Positions 56,543 to 64,000 of a DNA stretch of 64,000 nt are shown here, piece by piece. The first letter of the stretch is position 1; each line of letters begins with the position of its first letter. A program made the translations under genes and the position numbers. Below the pieces are notes generated by a model. That model was not told the DNA's origin. It worked only from the letters and a program-made list of their open reading frames with translations, and did no database searches. The DNA is from UBA10438 sp964432155 (lineage in GTDB: Bacteria; Bacteroidota; Ignavibacteria; Kapaibacteriales; Kapaibacteriaceae), in assembly GCA_964432155.1 (NCBI GenBank), contig CAYSMF010000001.1, positions 124,001-188,000 of the forward strand. Reading direction: 5' to 3'.

Positions 56543-57772
56543 ATGACATTCCCGACTTCACTCGTACTTGCCACAACGAATGCGCATAAGGCATCTGACC
56601 TTCAAGCTCTCCTCGACGAGGCAGATCTTGCATACAAGGTGTTGACGCTCGCCGAAGTCGGGTTTGTAGAAGCAATCGATGAGACCGGAAGCACTTTTGA
56701 AGAAAACGCCTATATCAAGGCTGTTCATGTACATCGTGCAACAGGAATGCGTGTGTTGGCCGATGATAGCGGACTTGAAGTTGACGTGCTTGATGGTGAT
56801 CCAGGTGTTCGATCTGCGCGCTACGCAGGTGAGGATGCGACTGATGCGACCAATCGCGCGAAATTGAGTGCGGAACTTCGGCATCGTGCGGTGGACTCTT
56901 CAGGCGCACAATTCCGCTGCGCACTGTGCTTTGTCGATGACACACGAATTCTCCTCGCTGAAGGGTCAAGCAAGGGCACGATCATCAACGATGAACGTGG
57001 ATCGAACGGCTTTGGATACGATTCGATGTTTGTGCCTGATGGCGACACCAGGACGTACGGCGAGGTAACTCCGGCTGAGAAGCGATCAACAAGCCATCGT
57101 AGTCGCGCTATGCAAAATCTGATCCTGCAGCTCAAGGGTGAAGCACCATCGGAGTCGACGGCACCGACGCATCCACGACATCAGCTTGTCGAGGCATCGA
57201 TCTATGCCGTGGCAATGCCCGAGAGGCTTGACACGTTCCTTGCAAAGATTTCGCCTGAATCGAGTCATGCGGTGTATGAGATTCTCTTGCAGTCGTATCT
57301 CTTCGGCGGATTCCCCACAGCACTCGACGCGCTTCAAGCATGCTATCGCGTATTTGGTGCGCCGCAATCCATAGGTGAGGTGGGCGTTGCTACAAGCGAG
57401 GCAGAGGTGATCGAGCGTGGCTCACGGCTCTGCCGCGAGATTTACGGCAATGTCTACGACAAGATGATGGATACGCTATCGGCTGTCTCACCGGATCTGT
57501 CACGGTGGATGATCACCGAGGGCTACGGTAAGACACTCTCACGTCCTGGAGTTGATACAGTCACGCGCGAGCTCTGCATTGTTGCCATGCTGACGGTGCT
57601 GGGGCGTAAGCAGCAGCTGATATCACATGTACGCGGATCTCTGCGCGTCGGAGCAACGCTTGGAGATCTACGCGATGTCGAACACAGTGTGACGGAGCTC
57701 TGTGGCGCACATGTAAGCCGTCGCTTACTTGACTTGATCCATCTTCAAGAAGCTCGACTTGCGGATCAGTGA
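56543..57772 (+). CDS. rdgB: RdgB/HAM1 NTP pyrophosphatase fused to a carboxymuconolactone-decarboxylase-like domain
   Basis: A 410-residue fusion. Residues 1-198 are a full RdgB/HAM1 non-canonical purine NTP pyrophosphatase (TTNAHKASDLQ, ETGSTFEENAYIKA, DDSGLEVDVLDGDPGVRSARYAG, GFGYDSMF and SHRSRA). This domain removes dITP and XTP. After a short linker, residues about 214-410 form a double CMD/AhpD-like region (LLQSYLFGGFPTALDALQ and TRELCIVAMLTVLGRKQQL with HVRGSLRVGATLGDL). The start at 56543 fits RdgB length. The frame is unbroken. The last 48 bases overlap the convergent DUF4249 gene. Confidence 0.88.
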   Translation: MTFPTSLVLATTNAHKASDLQALLDEADLAYKVLTLAEVGFVEAIDETGSTFEENAYIKAVHVHRATGMRVLADDSGLEVDVLDGDPGVRSARYAGEDATDATNRAKLSAELRHRAVDSSGAQFRCALCFVDDTRILLAEGSSKGTIINDERGSNGFGYDSMFVPDGDTRTYGEVTPAEKRSTSHRSRAMQNLILQLKGEAPSESTAPTHPRHQLVEASIYAVAMPERLDTFLAKISPESSHAVYEILLQSYLFGGFPTALDALQACYRVFGAPQSIGEVGVATSEAEVIERGSRLCREIYGNVYDKMMDTLSAVSPDLSRWMITEGYGKTLSRPGVDTVTRELCIVAMLTVLGRKQQLISHVRGSLRVGATLGDLRDVEHSVTELCGAHVSRRLLDLIHLQEARLADQ

Positions 57773-58606
57773 GGCTGATCCCCAGGTACCGAGACCTCCC
57801 TTGACGTTGCTCAAGCGATAGTCGTACGAGCTACGTCGACCGAATCCGACCATCCGGAACCACTCTTGGAATGCTTGGTCACCCGCATACACGCGGATCT
57901 CTTGCTTGCCGAACCACTTGAACACTGACCATACCGTTGGTGCACGAGTGAGGATGGAAAATCCAAAGCGAACGCGCTCATTTGCGATAAGTGTGCCGTC
58001 GTCGAATCGGTCTTGATCACGGATACGGCGATTCGAGTCGGACGTTTGTGGCACAAGATAGGTTCCATACTCAAGTGTGTCGAGGCACTCTACGGCTACG
58101 ATGTACTGTCCCACACCAGAAACTGGTGTCCATGCGACTTCGAGTGAATCGTTTCGCGTCAGTTCGAACAAGCGTCCAGGATACTGCAACGTGTCCTTAG
58201 GAGCCTTCACCCACGACAGCGTATCGGGAGTCTTCGTTGTAGCTGTTAGGCGTGCACCTAGTGCAAGCACTTCGATGTCATAGGTTACACCGGAACGAGC
58301 ACGGTATCCACGATCTGCTACGCGATATGTCCCTCCGTTAGAATCGGGAACGAACTCTACGGGAAGAGGCACGCCGTCGGCGGTGATGCGGACGTCGGCC
58401 GTTGCTACCGAGGCATCGGCGAACCGGAACGTATCAGTGATCGGTAGTGTACGAAGGACACGAATATCCTCGATTGGCTCACCTACAAAGACGAAGCCTT
58501 CGAGTACGATTTCTTGTGTGTAATCGGTAGGAACAGGATCCTCACAGCCGACCATGAACAGCGCTGCAATGAGCGACACGAGGGAAAGCATGCTAGAGCG
58601 CATCAT
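57725..58606 (-). CDS. DUF4249-like outer-membrane lipoprotein
   Basis: A 293-residue exported protein with a lipobox at about C21 (LFMVGCEDP) and a beta-rich body with strands such as EDIRVLRTLPITDTFRF and GGTYRVADRGYRARSGVTYDI. This matches DUF4249, whose genes commonly sit next to TonB-dependent receptors, as here. It probably helps the receptor capture its ligand; the ligand is unknown. Its ATG overlaps the receptor stop (TAATG). The 3' end overlaps the convergent rdgB fusion by 48 bases. Confidence 0.82.
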   Translation of the reverse strand: MMRSSMLSLVSLIAALFMVGCEDPVPTDYTQEIVLEGFVFVGEPIEDIRVLRTLPITDTFRFADASVATADVRITADGVPLPVEFVPDSNGGTYRVADRGYRARSGVTYDIEVLALGARLTATTKTPDTLSWVKAPKDTLQYPGRLFELTRNDSLEVAWTPVSGVGQYIVAVECLDTLEYGTYLVPQTSDSNRRIRDQDRFDDGTLIANERVRFGFSILTRAPTVWSVFKWFGKQEIRVYAGDQAFQEWFRMVGFGRRSSYDYRLSNVKGGLGTWGSASLIRKSSFLKMDQVK

Positions 58607-60891
58607 TAGAACCTCAGCTCAAAGGATAGTGTCGGCAGAATAGGAAGCAAACGCACGTCGGTTACACTTGGAATGGCCTTTGACGTGTCGTAGAACCGGA
58701 ACCAGATATCGCGCCGGGAATACACGTTGAAGATGTCGATAAACATGCGGAATGGAAGGTCGAACAAGGTCGTGTTATAGTTCACATTCAAGTTGAGCTG
58801 GTGTGAAGCCGGCAGACGCAAGCCCCAGCGTTGCGATGGATTGACCATCACAATTCCCCCATCCCAACCCGGCATACGTCCACCAAGTGTCGATGTAGCA
58901 CCGGTGTACGATTGACCAGTCTGATACATGAATGTTGCGCCAATCTCCCATCGCTCGTTGAACTTGTAGAGTGCCGTAATCTTCAGATCATGACGTCGAT
59001 CGAATTTTGGTCGGAACTCTCGACCCTGGTTTACACTGTCGAACTGCGAAAACACAAAGCCGAGGGCATATCCGATCCAACCTGTGAGCTGTCCCATCTT
59101 CTTCTGAAGGAACACTTCGGCACCATATGCACGGCCGTTACCGATGTAGAAGACGTCCGTGACGGAACGGGCCTGTCGCTGATTCTGGCGAAGCTCGTTG
59201 ATGTTGTTGAGCGTCTTGTAATACACGTCGAAGTTGAGATCGTACCCTTCAAACGGTTGTGTTTCGATAGAGGCGATGTAGTGCTCTGATCGACCCGGCG
59301 GGACCGTGTTATCGGTTGGCAGCCATGTATCGAAAAAGCTAAAGTCAGGTGACGATGCAAGGCGCAAGTACTGGTGGTACATCCCCCACGCCCCCTTCAC
59401 AAAGATGCCATCAGCTACTTGGTACCGCAGAGCAACGCGTGGATCGATGAGAAAATCCTGTCGATCGCCCCAGTAGTTCACGCGAAGACCTGTTTGCACC
59501 GTCATGTAGTCATTAACGTTCCATGTCGATGCAGCATAGCCAGCATGAATGTTGTCCCAGATATTAAGGCGGAACACATCACTCTGTGTCTGCGTCGAGC
59601 CGTCCGTACGTCCAGTGGTGTTTTGCAGGTATTGGAAGTTGTAGAGAGCGCCTTCATAGCCAAACTTCAACGTGAAGTCCTCTGCCGTGAACCACTCGAA
59701 CTCGGTCTTTACTGTGTAGTCGGTGATGCTGTTATCAATCGAGAACTCAAAGCCCGCGTTATTTCCAGCAAAGCCGTTGTCGTACCGGCTCGCACTTACC
59801 GTCACGTTTGAAAAGAGATCGGGTGCAAAGACGTGCGTCCAGCGGGCAGATGTCGCTCTGTTACCGATGCCTACATTGAATAGTAGACCCGGTTGCGTGA
59901 ACGACAGAGCATCGCGCGTAAGAAAACCACTGATCGAGATCTTATCATCTTCCGAGAGGTTCTGTGTGATCTTAGCATTAAGATCATAGAAATTGAAGTT
60001 TGGGAACGGACTTTCGGGATCTTCCGGAATGAAATTCAGGAGCAGGTCCAAATAGGTTGCTCGACCACCGAGGAAGAACGAACCATTGCCCACCGGACCC
60101 TGCAAGCTTGCACGTGATGACAGGATGCCGAGTCCCACAAGTCCCTCGAACTTATCTCGATTCCCATCCTTTTGCGTGATGTTCAACACCGCAGACATTC
60201 GTCCACCAAACTCTGCTGGGAAGCCCCCTTTGAGCAAGTCGACATCCTTGACGGCGTCATTGTTGAAGGCCGAGATGAATCCGAACAGGTGTGTAGGATT
60301 GTACACTGTCATCCCATCGAGAAGCACCAGATTCTGATCTGGAGATCCACCACGAATGAACAGACCTGAGGAAATCTGTGATGACGAGAGAACACCCGGG
60401 AGCATCTGCAGAGCTCGGAAGATGTCTGCTTCCCCACCAATACGGATTTGTGACAACTGCTCGATAGGAATATTCACCTGTGAAATCGAGACCTGACGTT
60501 TGCCCTCGTCGCGATCAGCGGTGACCTTGACCTCTTTTGCCGTCGACTTCGATTGCATCATCTGAATGCGAACCTTCTTGGATTCGCCTTTCGCAAGCAC
60601 AACTGGGTACTCGCGACGCGTATATCCTACGCTCGTAATCGTAAGCACGTACGAGCCTGCTGGAATGCGCGAGACCGAGAAGTATCCGCTTTTGTTGGTG
60701 AAGGCTCCCCGGTTGGTACCGTTGAGCTTGATAGTCGCCCCAACGAGGGTCTCCTTCGTGACGGAGTCCTCAATGAAACCACTAATAGTGGCCATTGCGT
60801 CTTCCGACGCACGAGGTTGCGATCGTAGGCGTGTCGTTGGAGCGCACAACGCGAACGTGAGAACGGTACAGAGCAGGAGGTAACGTGGCAT
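58606..60891 (-). CDS. TonB-dependent receptor with carboxypeptidase-regulatory-like N-terminal domain
   Basis: A 761-residue outer-membrane receptor. A signal peptide (about 1-27) is followed by a CarboxypepD_reg-like domain (about 35-115, LVGATIKLNGTNRGAFTNKSG in pieces), a plug domain (about 125-225, with RALQMLPGVLSSSQISSGLF and SPDQNLVLLDGMTVYNP) and a 22-strand-type barrel ending in LSFELRF, the aromatic C-terminus expected for Bam insertion. The start at 60891 (MPRYLLLCTVLTFALC) was chosen because the upstream frame only crosses the divergent ferredoxin gene. The DUF4249 gene follows with a TAATG overlap. Confidence 0.92.
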   Translation of the reverse strand: MPRYLLLCTVLTFALCAPTTRLRSQPRASEDAMATISGFIEDSVTKETLVGATIKLNGTNRGAFTNKSGYFSVSRIPAGSYVLTITSVGYTRREYPVVLAKGESKKVRIQMMQSKSTAKEVKVTADRDEGKRQVSISQVNIPIEQLSQIRIGGEADIFRALQMLPGVLSSSQISSGLFIRGGSPDQNLVLLDGMTVYNPTHLFGFISAFNNDAVKDVDLLKGGFPAEFGGRMSAVLNITQKDGNRDKFEGLVGLGILSSRASLQGPVGNGSFFLGGRATYLDLLLNFIPEDPESPFPNFNFYDLNAKITQNLSEDDKISISGFLTRDALSFTQPGLLFNVGIGNRATSARWTHVFAPDLFSNVTVSASRYDNGFAGNNAGFEFSIDNSITDYTVKTEFEWFTAEDFTLKFGYEGALYNFQYLQNTTGRTDGSTQTQSDVFRLNIWDNIHAGYAASTWNVNDYMTVQTGLRVNYWGDRQDFLIDPRVALRYQVADGIFVKGAWGMYHQYLRLASSPDFSFFDTWLPTDNTVPPGRSEHYIASIETQPFEGYDLNFDVYYKTLNNINELRQNQRQARSVTDVFYIGNGRAYGAEVFLQKKMGQLTGWIGYALGFVFSQFDSVNQGREFRPKFDRRHDLKITALYKFNERWEIGATFMYQTGQSYTGATSTLGGRMPGWDGGIVMVNPSQRWGLRLPASHQLNLNVNYNTTLFDLPFRMFIDIFNVYSRRDIWFRFYDTSKAIPSVTDVRLLPILPTLSFELRF

Positions 60892-60998
60892 ACGAGGGGT
60901 GCAGAAACGAATTGCCGGGTCCAATGTTGCATGAGAACACATCACCAGCGAAAAAAGTGCCTGAACTCCACGGAGGATCGTTGTGTTACCTAGTTGTC

Positions 60999-61006
60999 TA
61001 ACTTTG
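60999..61006 (+). promoter_or_regulatory. TAnnTTTG promoter-like box upstream of the ferredoxin gene
   Basis: TAACTTTG is an exact match, 32 bases before the ATG at 61039. It lies in the 147-base region between the ferredoxin and the divergent TonB receptor; a TTG at 60981 is a possible upstream element. Confidence 0.55.
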
Positions 61007-61038
61007 TAGCTGTTGTTCGACAATATTGAGACCTCGAC

Positions 61039-61386
61039 ATGGCGATCTATATCACCAGTGACTGCATCAACTGTGGCGCATGCGAACCGGAATGCCCGAA
61101 CACGGCCATTTATGAGGCCGGAGCCGAATGGGATCTTGCTGGTGCGAAGTACCACGACAGTACATCGCCAGGTGGATTCAAGGGTGAGTTCTTCTCCCCA
61201 GAGTTCTATTTCATCGTTCCGGACAAGTGCACCGAGTGTAAGGGCTTTCATGATGAGCCGCAGTGTGCTGCTGTATGTCCTGTGGACTGTTGCCTGCCAG
61301 ACCCCAACAATGTTGAGTCGGAAGATGCTCTTCTGGCAAAGAAGGACTACCTCGATAGCGTAGATCAGATCCGTCTCCGGAATTAA
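61039..61386 (+). CDS. 2[4Fe-4S] dicluster ferredoxin with long inter-cluster insert
   Basis: A 115-residue low-potential electron carrier. Cluster ligands are C9, C12, C15 and C19, then C64, C67, C76 and C80 in CTECKGFHDEPQCAAVCP. The eight-residue spacing in the second motif is the Chlorobium/chromatium-type form, and the roughly 45-residue insert between the motifs is common in Bacteroidota ferredoxins. It could serve the ferredoxin-NADP reductase at 1926-2957. It has its own promoter-like box and is followed by the amidohydrolase. Confidence 0.93.
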   Translation: MAIYITSDCINCGACEPECPNTAIYEAGAEWDLAGAKYHDSTSPGGFKGEFFSPEFYFIVPDKCTECKGFHDEPQCAAVCPVDCCLPDPNNVESEDALLAKKDYLDSVDQIRLRN

Positions 61387-61391
61387 GAGCT

Positions 61392-62861
61392 GTGTTCGCT
61401 GAAATCCACATCGAGCGCGGTCGCATTCGAGCGGTTCTCCCCTGCGCGGTTGGAACAATTGTGCGCACAGAGACAGACACCTACGAGTTCCCCGGCAGTC
61501 ACGTCCTACCTGGTTTTGTAGACTCCCACGCCCACATCGTTGGGTACGGAGAACGTTTGTCGATGCCTTCGCTTCATGGAGCGACATCACTCGATGAGGT
61601 CCGTCAACGGCTCGCCGCGACGCTCCAGGCAGACAAGCCATGGCTGCAAGCAATGGGCTGGAATCACGAGCACTGGTCGACCCCGCAGCTACCTACTCGA
61701 GAAGATCTCGATCATGTCTCCGACAGCGTGCCAATCGTAGCCATGCGTGTCGATGGACATGCGATGTGGGTGAACAGTGCTGCTCTTCGTGCTGCAGGGA
61801 TTGACCCCACACGTCACTCCGGGATGCTCATCGATGATGACATGCGTCCAATCTGGGCAGTCCAACCGAAGCCAACACGCGACGAACTGCGCGAGCAGAT
61901 TCTCGCAGCAACGTCGGAATGGGCGCGCCAAGGAGTTACCGAGGTCCACGATATGGACGTCGCTCCTGAATGGCTCGAATCCTTCCGTGAGCTCGCAGAG
62001 TCAGGACATCTCCCTGTGCGCGTGCAGAGCTTTGTTAGGGGGCAACACAACGAGTGGATGAACGAAGGCCTCCTCCCTGCAGGTGGCGAGCTTCACCGTA
62101 TTGCAGGTGTGAAGCTCTTTAGTGATGGTGCTCTCGGTTCGCGCGGAGCGCTATTGCGCACCCCATATTCAGATCAGCTCGACACGCGGGGTATTGAGTT
62201 GCTATCTGTCGACGAAATGATCACACGTATGCGTGAAATCGTGGAGGCAGGATGGCCTGCAATCGCCGTGCACGCAATTGGTGATGCAGCCGTCCGCAAT
62301 GTGCTCGATGCCTACACGGCTGTTCGGAGCATGCCAGGGGGCGAGGACATGATTCTTCGAATCGAACACGCTCAGCACGTTGCCCAAGATGATGTACACC
62401 GTTTTGCCGAACTTGGCATTATTGCGTGTGTTCAATCGAGCCACTGCATAAGTGATGCATCAATGGCTGTCAAACGACTTGGCGACGAGCGCCTTGCATG
62501 GTCGTATCGCTGGAGGTCACTGCTTGATGCCGGCGTGACAATTACGGGCGGATCAGACGCCCCTATCGAACCTCCTTCTGTCATCGAAGGTCTGCGTGCG
62601 TTTGTTCATCGCGTTCCCTATGGCCACACAACACCATGGTGCGCAACTGAGTGCATTGCGTCTGTTGAAGCTGTGCGCTCCTATACAAGCGATGCACATC
62701 GTGCAAGCGGAATGGAATACAGGAGAGGTAAGCTCGAAGTTGGGTACGATGCGGACATCGTCGTCGTTTCACATGACCTTCTTGATAACGCATCGCATAT
62801 TCCCGATGACGTTGTCATCCGTGCCACGTTCACTGCAGGACGCCTGCGGTATGCAGGGTGA
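61392..62861 (+). CDS. Amidohydrolase family protein (YtcJ-like)
   Basis: A 489-residue metal-dependent hydrolase. The metal-binding HxH motif is H46 and H48 in GFVDSHAHIVGYG. Further on come VKLFSDGALGSRGALLRTPY, AVHAIGDAAVRNVLDAY and TGGSDAPIEPPSVIEGLRA, all of the YtcJ/amidohydrolase-3 group. The start is a GTG at 61392, five bases after the ferredoxin stop. The substrate cannot be told. The stop overlaps the start of the ATP-grasp-like gene (GTGA). Confidence 0.9.
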   Translation: MFAEIHIERGRIRAVLPCAVGTIVRTETDTYEFPGSHVLPGFVDSHAHIVGYGERLSMPSLHGATSLDEVRQRLAATLQADKPWLQAMGWNHEHWSTPQLPTREDLDHVSDSVPIVAMRVDGHAMWVNSAALRAAGIDPTRHSGMLIDDDMRPIWAVQPKPTRDELREQILAATSEWARQGVTEVHDMDVAPEWLESFRELAESGHLPVRVQSFVRGQHNEWMNEGLLPAGGELHRIAGVKLFSDGALGSRGALLRTPYSDQLDTRGIELLSVDEMITRMREIVEAGWPAIAVHAIGDAAVRNVLDAYTAVRSMPGGEDMILRIEHAQHVAQDDVHRFAELGIIACVQSSHCISDASMAVKRLGDERLAWSYRWRSLLDAGVTITGGSDAPIEPPSVIEGLRAFVHRVPYGHTTPWCATECIASVEAVRSYTSDAHRASGMEYRRGKLEVGYDADIVVVSHDLLDNASHIPDDVVIRATFTAGRLRYAG

Positions 62862-64000
62862 GGCCCGATCTCCAACAGGAGTTTATCGGACGTGTCACTG
62901 CTGAGACGCACCAACGACTGTGCACTCAGCTCGAAGAGGTACTTGGAACCTCAATCGAATTTCGCGTGTGCGAGATGCCCATTTTCGTTTCGCATTCGAT
63001 GCGACAACAACTCGAGCAGGCAGCAATCGAACTCACCATTCAATGTTCTCAGCCACATGTGATAGAACATACGGCACCGAGCATCCCGGAAGATGCACGT
63101 GTTCCTCACACATCACCACGCCCGCTTTTCTCTGTTGTAGACTTCGCCATTACGCGTGATAGCGATGGCGAGTTCGTGCCGAAGCTGATCGAGTTGCAAG
63201 GCTTTCCTTCGCTCTACGGATATCAGCTTATGTACACGTCGCAGATGCAGAACGTGTATGAGCTCAAGGGTACAACACCATTCTGTTCAGATCTGACATT
63301 TGAAGAGTACATCGGAATCCTGCGCGAGTGCATATATGGTCAATGTGAGCCATCTGCGGTAGCATTGGTTGAGCTTGATCCACTCGTGCAGAAAACACGT
63401 CCAGACTTTGTCGCGTATGAACGCTTGATTGGTTTGTCAACAGTGAACATCAGAGACATCAAGCGTAACGATCGTTCGCTCATTGTCGATCAGCACGATG
63501 GACGAGAACATCTGCTCCAGCGTGTATTCAATCGAGCCATTGTCGATGAACTGAATGACATGCACGTTCCTCTACAGTTTGCTTGGACCGATGACCTCGA
63601 TGTGCAATGGGCTGGCCATCCGAACTGGTACTATCTGATGAGTAAGGCAGCGCTACCATATCTCGATCATCCTACTGTTCCAAGGACACAGCTCGTCGAT
63701 CAGATCGATACCATGCCTGCTACGTTGGAACAATGCGTCCTAAAGCCGCTCTATGCATTCGCTGGTAAGGGCGTCGTCGTTGGTCCCACAGAGGCCGATC
63801 TCCACGCGATACCACAACACGAACGCTCGCAGTGGATCCTTCAGGAACGCATTGACTATGCGCGGTGCGTCCCAACACCGTACGGCGATAATGCTGTTGA
63901 AATTCGCATCATGTGCGTATGGCCAGACCGAATGGAGAGGCCGCTCCCCATTATGTCGCTCGCACGCACAGGACGCGGAGTGTACATGGGTGCACGATAC
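62858..64000 (+). CDS. ATP-grasp-like protein, 3' end beyond window
   Basis: An open frame of 381 codons that runs off the right edge without a stop. It begins with a GTG overlapping the amidohydrolase stop. The translation has PKLIELQGFPSLYGYQ near the middle of the N-terminal half and VLKPLYAFAGKGVVVGPTE near residue 295, followed by WILQERIDYARCVPTPYG and VEIRIMCVW. These are the lysine-loop and acidic segments of ATP-grasp ligases, in an order like glutathionylspermidine-synthase-type or peptide-ligase-type members. The function cannot be named. It probably belongs to the ferredoxin-amidohydrolase operon. Confidence 0.7.
   Translation, partial: MRPDLQQEFIGRVTAETHQRLCTQLEEVLGTSIEFRVCEMPIFVSHSMRQQLEQAAIELTIQCSQPHVIEHTAPSIPEDARVPHTSPRPLFSVVDFAITRDSDGEFVPKLIELQGFPSLYGYQLMYTSQMQNVYELKGTTPFCSDLTFEEYIGILRECIYGQCEPSAVALVELDPLVQKTRPDFVAYERLIGLSTVNIRDIKRNDRSLIVDQHDGREHLLQRVFNRAIVDELNDMHVPLQFAWTDDLDVQWAGHPNWYYLMSKAALPYLDHPTVPRTQLVDQIDTMPATLEQCVLKPLYAFAGKGVVVGPTEADLHAIPQHERSQWILQERIDYARCVPTPYGDNAVEIRIMCVWPDRMERPLPIMSLARTGRGVYMGARY

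Noticed and set aside
60892..61653. 254-residue upstream extension of the TonB receptor frame
   Set aside because: It crosses the divergent ferredoxin gene and the intergenic promoter region, and the signal peptide starts at 60891.

Overview
The window is 64 kb of compact, gene-dense bacterial chromosome of moderate GC. I see no rRNA, tRNA, CRISPR array, insertion sequence or integrase. The longest gap without a gene is about 200 bases (38041-38242). The gene set points to the Bacteroidota/Chlorobiota side of the tree: a type IX secretion C-terminal sorting domain, a TonB receptor with carboxypeptidase-like N-terminal domain paired with a DUF4249 lipoprotein, a long-insert 2[4Fe-4S] ferredoxin, a DUF4292-like lipoprotein gene next to lptD, and promoter-like TAnnTTTG boxes upstream of many genes. 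A Kapabacteria- or Ignavibacteria-like lineage is my inference and no marker gene here proves it. The cell would be a diderm that makes LPS (kdsC, lptD, glmS).

Layout. 2-2957: 3' part of uvrA, a flippase-like membrane protein and a TrxR-type ferredoxin-NADP reductase, in overlapping order, closed by a hairpin. 2991-7298: DUF6580 membrane protein, sucC, a divergent orphan PhnD-type binding protein, and a kdsC-ytxH-DUF948 operon. 7370-12401: prmA, a small membrane protein, mfd and tsaB. 12411-16371: di-haem peroxidase, purB and a c-haem/FG-GAP secreted protein. 16375-22339, minus strand: six genes for exported or membrane proteins, of which four look like parts of a surface fibre or coat. 22369-27089, minus strand: ftsY, pgsA, a sodium/solute symporter, rnhB, folE and a PTPS/QueD-family gene.

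27192-38040, plus strand: DUF4292-like protein, lptD, glmS, meaB, an M24 peptidase, a TPR protein and pepF. 38243-46326: two giant secreted proteins (1350 and 1301 residues) built of Ig-like, Hydin-like and cohesin-like modules, separated by a strong terminator. 46347-53395: NAD-dependent epimerase, penicillin acylase, pepA, ECF sigma factor, membrane anti-sigma factor and a TlpA-like thioredoxin. 53403-57772: deoA divergent from a SpoU methyltransferase, a class V aminotransferase and an RdgB-CMD fusion. 57725-60891: DUF4249 protein and TonB receptor. 61039-64000: ferredoxin, amidohydrolase and an ATP-grasp-like gene cut by the window edge.

Many neighbours overlap by ATGA, GTGA or TAATG, so translational coupling seems common. 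Recurring themes are envelope building (LPS, LptD, TonB receptor, surface proteins), DNA repair (UvrA, Mfd, RdgB, RNase HII) and peptide turnover (M24, M3, M17, penicillin acylase). The items most worth a second look are the fibre-like operon, the RdgB-CMD fusion, the sigma/anti-sigma/TlpA unit without a zinc motif, and promoter boxes that sit directly against start codons.
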